64,000 nucleotides of DNA from CAIKMD01 sp963702925 (GCA_963702925.1 OY969771.1:1612001-1676000); one strand, 5' to 3'; numbered from the stretch's first letter, positions 36,536 through 45,877 are shown. Notes: generated from the sequence alone by a model not told the origin. Made by a program: numbers and translations.

Positions 36536-36973
36536 TCACTTCCAGGGCGTGGGCTCGGGTACGGGGCACGGACCCGGCATGGGTATCGTCTGGAAGTCCG
36601 CCGGGCTGGCGATTTCGAGATATTCCATGTCGGGCGAGTAATCGAACAGGAAATGCACGATGCCCGGCCGCTGGTGCACGCAATCGCCAGCCTTTACCAA
36701 AGTGACCTTATCTTCGTACATGAATCGTGCCCATCCCTTGAGCATGAGCACGATGTGGAAATCCGCGACATGGCGGTGCCAGCCCGTGCCGGATTCCGGC
36801 GCATCCTTGGCGCGTACGAGCTGGGCAATCACTTTGCCGTTGGTCGCTTTGGTGATGCCGAGATCGCGATATTCGAAGAAGTCGCGCAGACCGCCGCTGA
36901 CGAACGGCGTATCGCCTTCTTTGACATGTGAAAACGATGTCGGTGAAAACGTCTCGGTCCTGATGTCATCCAT
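36536..36973 (-). CDS. Cupin-domain protein
   Basis: A 145-aa single-cupin protein. The metal motif is GTGWHRHVADFHIVLML and the second motif lies in AGDCVHQRPGIVHFLFD. The expected glutamate of cupin motif 1 is not evident, so metal binding may use three histidines. ATG 36973, eight bases behind AAGGAAG, is preferred over the ATG two codons earlier. Substrate unknown. It resembles other stand-alone cupins next to glutathione S-transferases. Confidence 0.75.
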   Translation of the reverse strand: MDDIRTETFSPTSFSHVKEGDTPFVSGGLRDFFEYRDLGITKATNGKVIAQLVRAKDAPESGTGWHRHVADFHIVLMLKGWARFMYEDKVTLVKAGDCVHQRPGIVHFLFDYSPDMEYLEIASPADFQTIPMPGPCPVPEPTPWK

Positions 36974-37398
36974 GGGCATCTTCCTTCGCTCAGCGTGAAT
37001 CATAACAAGCTGAAAGCACGCCGCAGCCCACGCAAATGCCGAAACCGACCACTTGGCGCCGGATCGGGTTGCCAAAAGCCGCGCAGCTCAGCCCCTTCTG
37101 TTTCTCGCACGCGCAAGAATTGCGCCAAATGGCGCGAGACCGCTCCAAAAAAATCCGCCCGCACGGCGCGGCTTCGCGCCCGAATCGAGGTTACAGACCG
37201 CAATATCGAATCCGTTGAAGTTCTTAAGGATTTCGTCGCGCGGCGCAGCGAAGTTGAGCGTCTTGCCTGAAAGATGTCGATCTGCAAAAAAATTGTGCAA
37301 CAACAAATGCGGGGCAAAGCCAGGTAGGGCCCCGTGCATAATAGGTGCATGTGCCGTCAAAGCAGGCAGCAAGCCTGCCTCGCTGGCGCGCAAGCGCG
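36974..37398. other. 425-bp gene-free stretch
   Basis: No convincing protein-coding frame is seen between the cupin and the second glutathione S-transferase, both on the minus strand. The stretch is less GC-rich than its surroundings. It contains palindromes (GCGCCAAATGGCGC at about 37122-37135, GGCGCG-GCTT-CGCGCC near 37164-37179), a short hairpin AGGCAG/CTGCCT just behind the transferase stop and a minus-strand terminator candidate. Confidence 0.5.
37147..37171 (-). terminator. Candidate intrinsic terminator
   Basis: On the minus strand a GC-rich hairpin (CCGCGCC-GTGC-GGGCGG, one bulge) is followed by A and seven T. It lies about 230 nt past the glutathione S-transferase stop, so it ends either a long 3' UTR or an unannotated short transcript. 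Confidence 0.5.
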
Positions 37399-38052
37399 CT
37401 AAAACTCGACCTCGAGTTCGTCGATGTCTTCGGGCTCGAGCTTTGCCGCCGCGATCCACTCTTTCATCTCCGGCAACGCCATGATGCGATCGCAATAGGT
37501 GGCTGAAGTCCGGTCGAGCTTCACGTCATAAGTCATGAAACGCGTCACCACCGGCGCATACATCGCGTCGGCGGCGCAAAGCGGGCCAAACAGGTAAGGA
37601 CCGCCATAAGCCGCCAGGCAATCGTGCCAAATGGTCGTGATCCGTTCGATATCGGCCTGTGCCCGCGACCACAGGCGAAAACCGGGGAAATGCGCCTTGA
37701 GATTCATCGGCAAGGCCGAGCGTAACGACATGAAGCCCGAATGCATCTCGCCGCAGATCGAGCGGCAATGCGCGCGCGCCTTGCGGTCGGCCGGAAGCAA
37801 GGCCGATTGCGGCATGATTTCGTTGAGATATTCGGCGATGGCGATGGTGTCCCAAACCGAGACGCCTTCATGGCTCAGCCGCGGCACCAGAATCGACGGC
37901 GACAGCAGCAAGATCTCGGCACGCGCATCGGGATCCTCCGGCGGCACCAATTGCTCCTCGAACGGCAGACCGGAGAATTTGGTCAACAGCCATCCGCGCA
38001 AAGACCAAGACGAATAATTCTTGCTGCTGATCGTCAGCACGGCTGTGGCCAT
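37399..38052 (-). CDS. Glutathione S-transferase
   Basis: A 217-aa two-domain transferase. The N-terminal thioredoxin fold has SSKNYSSWSLRGWL; the serines are the likely glutathione-activating region. VPRLSHEGVSVWDTIAIAEYL follows. The all-helical C-terminus has EMHSGFMSLRSALPMNL and LFGPLCAADAMYAPVVTRF. It is clearly homologous to the broken gene at 35739 and shows what the repaired sequence should look like. Divergent from phaZ. Confidence 0.9.
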   Translation of the reverse strand: MATAVLTISSKNYSSWSLRGWLLTKFSGLPFEEQLVPPEDPDARAEILLLSPSILVPRLSHEGVSVWDTIAIAEYLNEIMPQSALLPADRKARAHCRSICGEMHSGFMSLRSALPMNLKAHFPGFRLWSRAQADIERITTIWHDCLAAYGGPYLFGPLCAADAMYAPVVTRFMTYDVKLDRTSATYCDRIMALPEMKEWIAAAKLEPEDIDELEVEF

Positions 38053-38195
38053 GTGCTGTTCCCTCTCTCTAGGCGGCCTCTCTGTCTTTGCGGTCGCAAA
38101 CTACGTGCCAGTCTGTTTTCGTCCTGGTGCGCAACTTGCATGAAGTATCGGTACCGATCAGATCCGCAGAACCCGGCAAGAGCGCGCCTCCCACC

Positions 38196-39413
38196 ATGAT
38201 CTATCAAGCCTACCAAGCCTTTGCTGACAGCAAGAAGCCGGTGCAAATGCTCGCCGAGCTAACCGCGGACCTGCTGCAGACGCCTTCCACCGGCCTCGCG
38301 GAAGACCCGTGGCTGCGCAAGCTTGGGGCAGCCAGCGAAATCCTCAAGCGCTGCGGTCTCACCCATAAGCGCCCGCCTTTCGACATCAAGACCGTGACCG
38401 TGGGCAACAGCGAGATTACGGTCACCGAAGAAGCGGTCACCAAGACGCCCTTTTGCACGCTCTTGCATTTCAAGAAGGAGACGTCGCTCGAGCAACCGCC
38501 GGTGTTGGTGGTTTCGCCCATGTCGGGTCACTTCGCGACTCTGCTGCGCGACACGGTGCGCACCATGCTGCCGGATCACGACGTCTACATCACCGATTGG
38601 CACAATGCGCGCGACGTGTCATTGGGCCACGGCCGGTTCGACCTCGACGATTTCGTCGACCATCTGATCGGATTCATGGAGGCGATCGGGCCCGGCGGCC
38701 ACATGATGGCGATTTGCCAGCCGTCCGTACCGACCCTTGCGGCCGCGGCCATCATGGCAGAAGACGACAATCCCGCGCAGCCGCGGAGCGTTACGTTAAT
38801 GGCGGGCCCGATCGACACCAGGATCAACCCGACCAAGGTCAATGAATTCGCCACCAGCCGGCCAATCGAATGGTTCTATGCCAATATGATCGGCGTCGTG
38901 CCGTGGCGTTTCGGCGGCGCCATGCGTCCGGTCTATCCCGGCTTCGTGCAATTGCTTGCCTTCATGGGCATGAACATCCAGCGCCACCTTAAGGCGTTCA
39001 ATGATCTTTATGACAATCTCGTCAAAGGCGAACACGAGAAGGCCGAAGCGACGCGAAAATTCTATGACGAGTATTTCGCGGTGATGGACCTGCCGGCCGA
39101 GTTCTTCATCCAGACGATTCAGGCGGTGTTTCGAGAGCATCATTTGCCGCGCGGCGTCATGCGCTGGCGCGGGCGGGTGGTCAATCCCGCCGCCATCAAG
39201 CAAACCTTTCTTCTCACGGTCGAAGGCGAGAAGGATGATATCTGCGCCGTTGGCCAAACCCTTGCCGCGCAAGAGCTGTGCAGCGGCTTACGACCCTATA
39301 AAAAGCAGCACTACGTGCAGGTCGGCGTCGGGCATTACGGCGTGTTCAGCGGTCGTCGCTGGGCGGCGCAGACCTATCCTGTGGTGCGCGACGTGATCCA
39401 TGTCAGCCAATAA
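38196..39413 (+). CDS. phaZ: Intracellular poly(3-hydroxybutyrate) depolymerase
   Basis: A 405-aa enzyme that mobilises intracellular PHB, implying this organism stores polyester. It belongs to the type with a cysteine in place of a lipase-box serine (MMAICQPSVPTLAA). The C-terminal histidine block is GVGHYGVFSGRRW. It starts MIYQAYQAFADSKKP as in the family. Intracellular: no signal peptide. Confidence 0.93.
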   Translation: MIYQAYQAFADSKKPVQMLAELTADLLQTPSTGLAEDPWLRKLGAASEILKRCGLTHKRPPFDIKTVTVGNSEITVTEEAVTKTPFCTLLHFKKETSLEQPPVLVVSPMSGHFATLLRDTVRTMLPDHDVYITDWHNARDVSLGHGRFDLDDFVDHLIGFMEAIGPGGHMMAICQPSVPTLAAAAIMAEDDNPAQPRSVTLMAGPIDTRINPTKVNEFATSRPIEWFYANMIGVVPWRFGGAMRPVYPGFVQLLAFMGMNIQRHLKAFNDLYDNLVKGEHEKAEATRKFYDEYFAVMDLPAEFFIQTIQAVFREHHLPRGVMRWRGRVVNPAAIKQTFLLTVEGEKDDICAVGQTLAAQELCSGLRPYKKQHYVQVGVGHYGVFSGRRWAAQTYPVVRDVIHVSQ

Positions 39414-39513
39414 CGCGGCGGTTTTGCGATCGTTTCCCGCGCCGCGGAATCAAGGCATCTTTTGCTACTTTTCGGCACTGCACAATGCTATGCTGCGCCT
39501 GCTTAGTGCCTTG

Positions 39514-39697
39514 ACAGAAGAGACCGGGTATCGACCCGGCGCCGAAGGAGCAACCGCCCCGGAAACTCTCAGGCAAAAGGACTGTTGGGGAAGAGCACTC
39601 TGGAAAGCAGCCGCATCGCCTTATCGGGATACGGCTCACCGAAGATGTAACCCTGCCCGTGCGGGGGAATCTTTCAGGTTTTTCGACAGAGGGGGCA
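39514..39697 (+). promoter_or_regulatory. Tandem glycine riboswitch (gcvT motif) upstream of malate synthase
   Basis: Aptamer 1 (about 39514-39603) has the conserved GCCGAAGGAGCAA and GGAAACTCTCAGGCAAAAGG core. Aptamer 2 (about 39604-39697) begins ACTCTGGAAAG and has CACCGAAGATGTAACC, with CTTTCAGGTTTTTCGACAGAGG replacing the usual CTCTCAGGCAAAAGGACAGAGG. Between it and the ATG at 39750 lie a 6-bp hairpin (39704-39718) and CGGAGG. No U-run terminator is seen, so translational control is more likely than attenuation. Confidence 0.88.
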
Positions 39698-39749
39698 GCC
39701 GCAGCCGCGTTCCGCGGCGGCGGATGGCACTCTCAACCGGAGGCACGAC

Positions 39750-41354
39750 ATGACGGCACAGCCCGCCACAATGCTGCGAGACATCGAGATCCGCGGCGCT
39801 CGCAACCCCGCTTATGACAGGATTCTCACGCCCGAGGCGCTGCAATTCGTCGCCGCGCTCGAGCGCAAATTCGGCGCCGAGCGCAAAAAGCTTCTCGCAC
39901 AGCGCGCCGTCGTCCAGGCGCAGCTCGATACCGGCTGGCGGCCGGAATACCCGGCCGAAACCCGCTCGATCCGCGAGAGCGATTGGGTGGTCGCGCCCTT
40001 GCCGCGCGACCTGCTCGACCGACGCGTCGAGATCACCGGCCCGACCGACCGCAAGATGGTGATCAACGCGCTCAATTCCGGCGCCAATGTCTTCATGGCG
40101 GATTTCGAGGACGCGAATACCCCGACCTGGCACAATCTCATCGACGGTCAGGCCAATCTTTATGACGCGGTGCGCCGCGCGATCTCGTTCGACGACCCCA
40201 CCAATGGTCGCCATTACGAATTGAAGCCCAAGACCGCGGTTCTGCTGGTGCGGCCGCGCGGCTGGCACTTGCCCGAGGCGCATATGCTGGTCGATGGCGC
40301 GCCGGTCGCCGGCGCGTTCTTCGATTTCGGTCTCTATTTCTTCCACAACGCAAAAGAGCTGCTGGCGCGGGGCAGCGGGCCGTATTTCTATCTGCCCAAG
40401 CTCGAAAGCCGGCACGAAGCAAAGCTGTGGAACGACGTTTTCGTCGAGGCGCAGCGCCTCCTCGGTCTGCCGGTCGGCACGATCAAGGCGACCGTGCTGA
40501 TCGAGACCATCATGGCCGCTTTCGAGATGGACGAGATCATCCACGCGCTCAAGGACCATTCCTCGGGCCTCAATTGCGGGCGCTGGGACTATATCTACAG
40601 CTTCATCAAGAAATTCAGTGAAGACCCCAAGGCCGTGATGCCAGACCGCGCGCAGGTAACGATGACCGCGCCGTTTCTGCGCGCCTATAGCTTGCACCTC
40701 ATCAAAACCTGTCATCGGCGCAACGTCCACGCGATGGGCGGCATGGCGGCACAAATCCCGATCCGCGACAATCCCGAGGCCAATGAAGCGGCGATGGAAA
40801 AGGTGCGCGCCGACAAGCTGCGCGAAGCCGGCGACGGCCATGACGGTACCTGGGTCGCGCATCCCGGCCTGGTGCCGATCGCCAAGGAGATTTTCGACAA
40901 GGCAATGCCGGAACCGCATCAGATCGCGCGCAAACGCCAGGACGTCAACGTCGTCGCCGCCGATTTGCTGCAAGTGCCGGGCGGCACGATCACCGAGGCT
41001 GGCTTGCGGCAGAATCTCAATGTCGGTATCGGCTATATCGAGGCCTGGCTGCGCGGCATAGGCTGCGTGCCGCTCTACCATCTCATGGAGGACGCCGCGA
41101 CGGCCGAGATCAGCCGCGCGCAAGTTTGGCAATGGATTCGTCACGGCGCGAAACTCAATGACGGGCGGCTGATCAGCCTCGATCTGTGCAACGCGATTCT
41201 CGACGAAGAATTGGCGAAGCTCAAATCGACGGCATCGGACGGGCACCGCTATGATGATGCGGCGGCACTGTTCCGAAATCTGATCGGTGCGCAGCGTTTT
41301 CCGGAATTCCTCACCGTGCCGGCTTACGAAAAGCTGATCGCCGAGGGCGTCTGA
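39750..41354 (+). CDS. aceB: Malate synthase (A type)
   Basis: A 534-aa TIM-barrel enzyme condensing glyoxylate with acetyl-CoA to malate. Family blocks are VFMADFEDANTPTW, RPRGWHLPEAHM and SSGLNCGRWDYIYS; the length fits the A form rather than the 720-residue G form. No isocitrate lyase gene is nearby. The upstream tandem glycine riboswitch suggests the enzyme handles glyoxylate made from glycine. Confidence 0.93.
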   Translation: MTAQPATMLRDIEIRGARNPAYDRILTPEALQFVAALERKFGAERKKLLAQRAVVQAQLDTGWRPEYPAETRSIRESDWVVAPLPRDLLDRRVEITGPTDRKMVINALNSGANVFMADFEDANTPTWHNLIDGQANLYDAVRRAISFDDPTNGRHYELKPKTAVLLVRPRGWHLPEAHMLVDGAPVAGAFFDFGLYFFHNAKELLARGSGPYFYLPKLESRHEAKLWNDVFVEAQRLLGLPVGTIKATVLIETIMAAFEMDEIIHALKDHSSGLNCGRWDYIYSFIKKFSEDPKAVMPDRAQVTMTAPFLRAYSLHLIKTCHRRNVHAMGGMAAQIPIRDNPEANEAAMEKVRADKLREAGDGHDGTWVAHPGLVPIAKEIFDKAMPEPHQIARKRQDVNVVAADLLQVPGGTITEAGLRQNLNVGIGYIEAWLRGIGCVPLYHLMEDAATAEISRAQVWQWIRHGAKLNDGRLISLDLCNAILDEELAKLKSTASDGHRYDDAAALFRNLIGAQRFPEFLTVPAYEKLIAEGV

Positions 41355-41358
41355 GCCT

Positions 41359-42948
41359 CTATTTCACGCGCACATAGCGTAGCGGAAACGTGCCGTCGGC
41401 TTCCTGGACAAGCGCGACGTTGTCGCGCGCGGCCCAGACGAGCTGCTGCTGGTGAAGGGGGATATACGCGATATCCTCTTTCACCAAAGCCAGCGCGCGG
41501 TGCAGCAGATCGAGCCGCTTCGCGCCGGCGGCTTCGTCGGCGACATGCGCAAGGATCGCGTCGAGATCGGGGTTGGAATAGCCGCCGAAATTGAAGTCGC
41601 CGCGATGCGCGTCCTTGTTGCGCGTCGCTGCCAAATTCACCAGCGCATCGAATGCATCATACGTTGCCGGCGCCCAGCCCATCAGAAAGAAACTCGACCG
41701 GAAATCGGGCAGCACCAGCTTGCCGAAGAATTTGCCGCGCGATTGGACGTCGAGATGGAGCTTGATGCCGATCTTGGCCAACATCGCAGCCGCGGCGGCG
41801 CAAATCGCCTCATCGTTGACATAGCGATCGTTCGGACAGTCCATCCCGGCGGAAAATCCGTTCGGATATCCCGCATCGGCGAGCAAGGCCTTGGCGATGG
41901 CGGGGTCGTAGGGCAAGCGATCATCGAGGGTCTCATCGAATCCGTTGACCCCCGGCCCGACGAGCAGCCCCGAAGGCGTGGCGAAGCCGCGCATGACCTT
42001 GGTCTTGATCGTGTTCTCGTCGATCGCCTGATAAAATGCCTGGCGCACGCGGCGATCGCGAAACGGATTCTGGCCCTTCACGTTGCTGTCGGGCAATTCA
42101 TCGCGGGCAATATCGAAACCAAAAAAAATCGTCCGCAGTTCGGGGCCTTGCACGAGATGAACGCCGGCGGTGCGCGCAATGCGATCGGTCGCCGCCGCCG
42201 GCACCGCATAAAGCATGTCGAGATTGCCAGCAAGCAACGCGGAAACGGCCGCCCTGCCTTGCATGGGCTGGAATACGACGCGATCGAGATTGTGTTCGGG
42301 CTTGTCCCACCAGCCGGTGTTGGGGACGAGAATCGTCTCGGTATCGGGACGGCGTGATTGAACCATGAACGGGCCGGTGCCGTTGGCGTGGTCGCTGGCG
42401 TAGTTTTCTTCGCCTTTCAGCGCATCGGCCGGATGCTCAGCGTCGTTCTCGATGCACCACTTCCCGCTCATGATGTCCCAGATGGCGATTTCTTCCGGCA
42501 GAATCGGATCCGGCCCGTTCGTCAGAATATCGACGGTGAAGTCATCGACCTTGGTGACGTCGCGCAGATGCGCCAGTGCGTTGGCAAGATTCGAGCCTGT
42601 CCCGCGCGCGCGCATGAAAGAAAAGACGACATCGTCAGCGGTAAAGGGCGTTCCGTCCTGGAAATGCACGCCGTGGCGCAAGGTGAAGCGCCAACGGTCG
42701 GGCGCGACCTGCGCCCAACTAGTCGCAAGCGCCGGCTCGACCCGCAGATCCTTGCCGCGCCGCGCCAGCGGCTCGTAGATATTGGAGACGAAGGAGAGCA
42801 GGAAAGTTTCCTGGCGGGCATAGGGATCGAGCGAAAAGACGTCCTGATCGTTCGTCCAGCGCAAGGTCTTGGCGCCGGCAGCACCGGAAAGGCAAAGCGG
42901 CCCGCAAACAAGCAGCGCCAACACCGCCGCCCAAAATCGTCCCGCCAT
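41359..42948 (-). CDS. Peptide/solute-binding protein, family 5 (orphan)
   Basis: A 529-aa periplasmic binding protein. The start ATG 42948 follows GGAGG and opens a Sec signal peptide (GRFWAAVLALLVCGPLCLSGAAGA). The mature protein begins KTLRWTNDQDVFSLDPYARQ and keeps FQDGTPFTADDVVFSF. No permease or ATPase genes adjoin it, so it must use a transporter encoded elsewhere or act as a sensor. It is convergent to aceB. Confidence 0.88.
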   Translation of the reverse strand: MAGRFWAAVLALLVCGPLCLSGAAGAKTLRWTNDQDVFSLDPYARQETFLLSFVSNIYEPLARRGKDLRVEPALATSWAQVAPDRWRFTLRHGVHFQDGTPFTADDVVFSFMRARGTGSNLANALAHLRDVTKVDDFTVDILTNGPDPILPEEIAIWDIMSGKWCIENDAEHPADALKGEENYASDHANGTGPFMVQSRRPDTETILVPNTGWWDKPEHNLDRVVFQPMQGRAAVSALLAGNLDMLYAVPAAATDRIARTAGVHLVQGPELRTIFFGFDIARDELPDSNVKGQNPFRDRRVRQAFYQAIDENTIKTKVMRGFATPSGLLVGPGVNGFDETLDDRLPYDPAIAKALLADAGYPNGFSAGMDCPNDRYVNDEAICAAAAAMLAKIGIKLHLDVQSRGKFFGKLVLPDFRSSFFLMGWAPATYDAFDALVNLAATRNKDAHRGDFNFGGYSNPDLDAILAHVADEAAGAKRLDLLHRALALVKEDIAYIPLHQQQLVWAARDNVALVQEADGTFPLRYVRVK

Positions 42949-43081
42949 CACCGCCTCCACCCAAACCCACCAACGCAAACTCGGGCACGAAGATTTTGTC
43001 TTGCGGCTTGCGGTGTCAATGGGTTTGGACAAAAACTGTGGCTTGGCGAAGCGGTCGCTTCGGAAATGCAAGGGGGTTGAC

Positions 43082-43486
43082 ATGGCCGTGATCTACGTGG
43101 CGCGCAGCGCGAAGCTCGCCAAATGGGCCTCCGATGTCGGCCTGAGCAAGCACGTTTACAAAATCGGCGTCACCGAGGAAAAGCCGAAGGAGCTCGTCGC
43201 GGCCGGTTGGGCGGGAGAGACCGACTGGACCCTTGTCAGGCAAGAACCCGCCGACGGGCTGAGCGAGGACGCCGTCATCGAAAGGCTGGCACGGCGCGAC
43301 ACCATGGTCGACCCGAAATATTACCCGCGCATCAAGGGCACGCTCGGCATCTTCAAGGTCGATCCGCATCATGTCGAAAGCCACATCATCGTCGGCCGCG
43401 CCTTGGAAGGCGGCGGCGAGCGCACCGAACTGAAGCTCAAACCCGCCGATTTCGCGTCCTACCTCATCCACAACGCGCGACGCTGA
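43082..43486 (+). CDS. Hypothetical protein, possibly GIY-YIG-like
   Basis: A 134-aa protein starting MAVIYVARSAKLAKWASDVG, with HVYKIGVTEE some 10 residues later. The IYV...YKIGVT pattern resembles the first strands of GIY-YIG/MUG113-type folds, but the later catalytic Arg and Glu cannot be assigned with confidence. No signal peptide. Divergent from the orphan binding protein. Function unknown. Confidence 0.65.
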   Translation: MAVIYVARSAKLAKWASDVGLSKHVYKIGVTEEKPKELVAAGWAGETDWTLVRQEPADGLSEDAVIERLARRDTMVDPKYYPRIKGTLGIFKVDPHHVESHIIVGRALEGGGERTELKLKPADFASYLIHNARR

Positions 43487-43514
43487 ACCGCGATCAAAGC
43501 CTTGTGAGAAGCGT

Positions 43515-44306
43515 TCAAGCGCCAACGTCGCGTTCGAGAAACTCGCGCAAGATCGTCGCGAAGGCCTCGGGCTGCTCCAACGGCGCCACATGGCCCGCGC
43601 CTTCGATTTCGACGTAACGCGCACGCGGCAAAAGCCGCGCCATTTCCTGCATGGTTTCGCGCGGGGTCGATGCATCCACCGAGCCGCGCAGCACCAGCGC
43701 CGGCAACGCGATGTCCTTGAGGCGTTCACCGTAAGAGAGATCGCGGATCGCTTCCCAACCCCAGGAAAAAACCACCGGATCGTCGTCGAGCAGCCAGGTC
43801 CGGCAGGCACGAACCTCGGGCGGATCGAGCGCAAGAAAACGCGGCGGGAACCAGCGCGTGAGCGTCGAATCGAGCATCGCCGGCATGCCCTTCAAGGAGT
43901 CGTCCGCGCGCTGCTGGGTTATTTTGCGTCCTTCGTCCGTCTGGCGATGGGAGGTATCGGCCAACACGATCCCCGCCAAAAGCTCGGGCGCCTTCAGCGC
44001 AACGCCTTGCGCCACCATGCCGCCGAACGAGCAGCCGACAAGGATGGCACCGCTGCCGCGTTCCATGCGCAAGAGCTCGATTGCGTCGTCGGCCAGATCG
44101 TCGAGACTGAAGCGCCGATTCGGCACGTCACTATCGCCATGGCCGCGCAGATCGACGGTGATGCAGCGATAGCGATCCGAAATCCGCTCGACCACGGCGT
44201 CCCAGAACGCCGCGCGCGTCCCGATCGGATGCAGGAACATGACGATACGGCCGGCGCCGCGGACGTGATAGGCCATCGACAAGCCGTTCGACAAACGGAA
44301 ATGCAT
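43515..44306 (-). CDS. Alpha/beta hydrolase
   Basis: A 263-aa cytoplasmic hydrolase. The nucleophile elbow is GCSFGGM (Ser at about residue 93), the oxyanion region is FLHPIGTRA, and the catalytic His lies in GAGHVAPLEQP. 24 nt behind the amidase stop, so the two probably form one transcript acting in sequence on an amide or ester. 3-oxoadipate enol-lactonase-like enzymes are close in sequence style, but the substrate is not determinable. Confidence 0.85.
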   Translation of the reverse strand: MHFRLSNGLSMAYHVRGAGRIVMFLHPIGTRAAFWDAVVERISDRYRCITVDLRGHGDSDVPNRRFSLDDLADDAIELLRMERGSGAILVGCSFGGMVAQGVALKAPELLAGIVLADTSHRQTDEGRKITQQRADDSLKGMPAMLDSTLTRWFPPRFLALDPPEVRACRTWLLDDDPVVFSWGWEAIRDLSYGERLKDIALPALVLRGSVDASTPRETMQEMARLLPRARYVEIEGAGHVAPLEQPEAFATILREFLERDVGA

Positions 44307-44330
44307 CCCCCCTCCTTTCGCGTCGCGCCG

Positions 44331-45677
44331 CTATCGGCGAACTGCGAGCAAATCGCGTATCCAGCGCGCCGCCGCGATCAAACGCGCATCGCCGTCGAGA
44401 AATCCCAAGAGCTGCAATCCCAGCGGCAGCCCATCCACTTCGAGCAGCGGCAAAGATATCGCCGGAACGCCAAGCAGCGAGCCCGCGACGACGAAAGCCG
44501 GGTCGCCGGTGCTTTCGAGCCCCAAAGGCGCCGGCCCGATCGCCGACAAAGTCACCGCGCCGTCGCACGCGCCCGCCAGCGCGGCATAAACGGCGCGAAT
44601 TCGTGCGCGCTCGGCGAGCAATTCGCGATATTGCGTCAAGGTCATGCGCTCGGCCTCGGCCAAGCGGTCCAAAGAAAACTGGGTCAGCTTCGACGGATCG
44701 CGCGCGCGATAGGTGTTGAGCGGCCAGCGCGTTTCCCAACCATTGATCTGCTGCGAGACCGGCATCGCGCGCTCCAGCGCGGCTTCGGCCTGGGCGAGCG
44801 CCGGATGGCTCTTGCGCCGCAACAACTCGACCCCGGCGCGGGCGAGCGCATCAAGCGCCGCCGCGAGCGCGTCTTTTGCCGCGGGCTGGGCCTTGGCCCA
44901 GCCGGGCGTTTCCAGCACTGCGAGGCGGCGCGGTTGCTCTGGAGCGGGCGGCGAGGCCGGACCGATCAGGCCGGCATAGCCGGGATCGCCGCCGGCGCGG
45001 TCGGCGATTTCCCGCAGCATGATCCACGCATCCTCGATGCTCGCGGCGAGCGCGCCATGGACGCTTTGGCTCAGCCCGTCATGGCTGCCGCCGCGATTGA
45101 TCGCGCCGAGGCTCGGCTTGAAGCCGACACAGCCGCAAAAACTCGCCGGCCTTAGAATCGAGCCCAGTACTTGCGTCCCGAGCGCCGCGCTCACCATGCC
45201 CGTGGCCGTCGCGGCGGCCGAGCCGCTCGACGAACCGCCCGGCGTGCGGCGCTTGTCCCATGGATTGCGCGTCGGCCCCGGCGGCGCCGTGGCGAATTCC
45301 GTCGTTACGGTCTTGCCCAGCACCACGGCGCCGGCTTCGCGCAAAGCGGCCACCGAGGCACTATCGCGGCCCGAGCGCCAGCCTTTGAAGAGCGCCGAGC
45401 CCATCTCGGTCGGCAGGTCGATGGTCTCGATGATGTCCTTGACGCCGACCGGCATGCCGTCGATCGGCGACAGCGGCTTGCCGTCGCGCCACCGCGCGGT
45501 CGAGCGCACCGCGGCAGCGCGCGCGGCGGCAGCGTCGTAATGGACGAAAGCCAAAACCTCGGGCTCGGTTTTGGCCAGCGTCGCAAGGCAGCGCTCAAGG
45601 AAAGCGCCGGGCGTGTCCTTGCCGGAAGCGAAATCGCCGAGCATGGCGGAAAACGGCCGGGGAATCGGTTTTGTCAT
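44331..45677 (-). CDS. Amidase (amidase-signature family)
   Basis: A 448-aa amidase. The Ser-Ser-Lys machinery is visible: Lys in MPVGVKDIIET and the glycine/serine block PGGSSSGSAAATATG, followed by GSILRPASFCGCVGFKPS. It resembles allophanate/aryl-amide hydrolases rather than GatA, since no gatC or gatB is near. GGAGG precedes the ATG. Divergent from the cupin genes. Confidence 0.87.
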   Translation of the reverse strand: MTKPIPRPFSAMLGDFASGKDTPGAFLERCLATLAKTEPEVLAFVHYDAAAARAAAVRSTARWRDGKPLSPIDGMPVGVKDIIETIDLPTEMGSALFKGWRSGRDSASVAALREAGAVVLGKTVTTEFATAPPGPTRNPWDKRRTPGGSSSGSAAATATGMVSAALGTQVLGSILRPASFCGCVGFKPSLGAINRGGSHDGLSQSVHGALAASIEDAWIMLREIADRAGGDPGYAGLIGPASPPAPEQPRRLAVLETPGWAKAQPAAKDALAAALDALARAGVELLRRKSHPALAQAEAALERAMPVSQQINGWETRWPLNTYRARDPSKLTQFSLDRLAEAERMTLTQYRELLAERARIRAVYAALAGACDGAVTLSAIGPAPLGLESTGDPAFVVAGSLLGVPAISLPLLEVDGLPLGLQLLGFLDGDARLIAAARWIRDLLAVRR

Positions 45678-45759
45678 GGCGAAACCTCCGGTGCAACGAT
45701 ACCGTCAAATGGTCTAAAGGGCAGGCTTTTTTACGCCAGCGGCGGAGCGAAAACGGCTT

Positions 45760-45777
45760 CGCGGCGTTCACGCCGCG
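45760..45777. promoter_or_regulatory. Palindrome between divergent amidase and cupin operons
   Basis: CGCGGCGT-TC-ACGCCGCG is a perfect 8-bp inverted repeat in the 200-bp divergent promoter region. It could be an operator for an unlinked regulator. Such GC-rich palindromes are common in this genome, so support is weak. Confidence 0.3.
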
Positions 45778-45877
45778 TTGATAATGCGCAGTCCCTTATC
45801 GGGTTGCACAACCGCCGCATGACAATAGAATTGTGTGACGGCACAAAGCGACCAACGTGCCAACGCAGGGAGACGCG

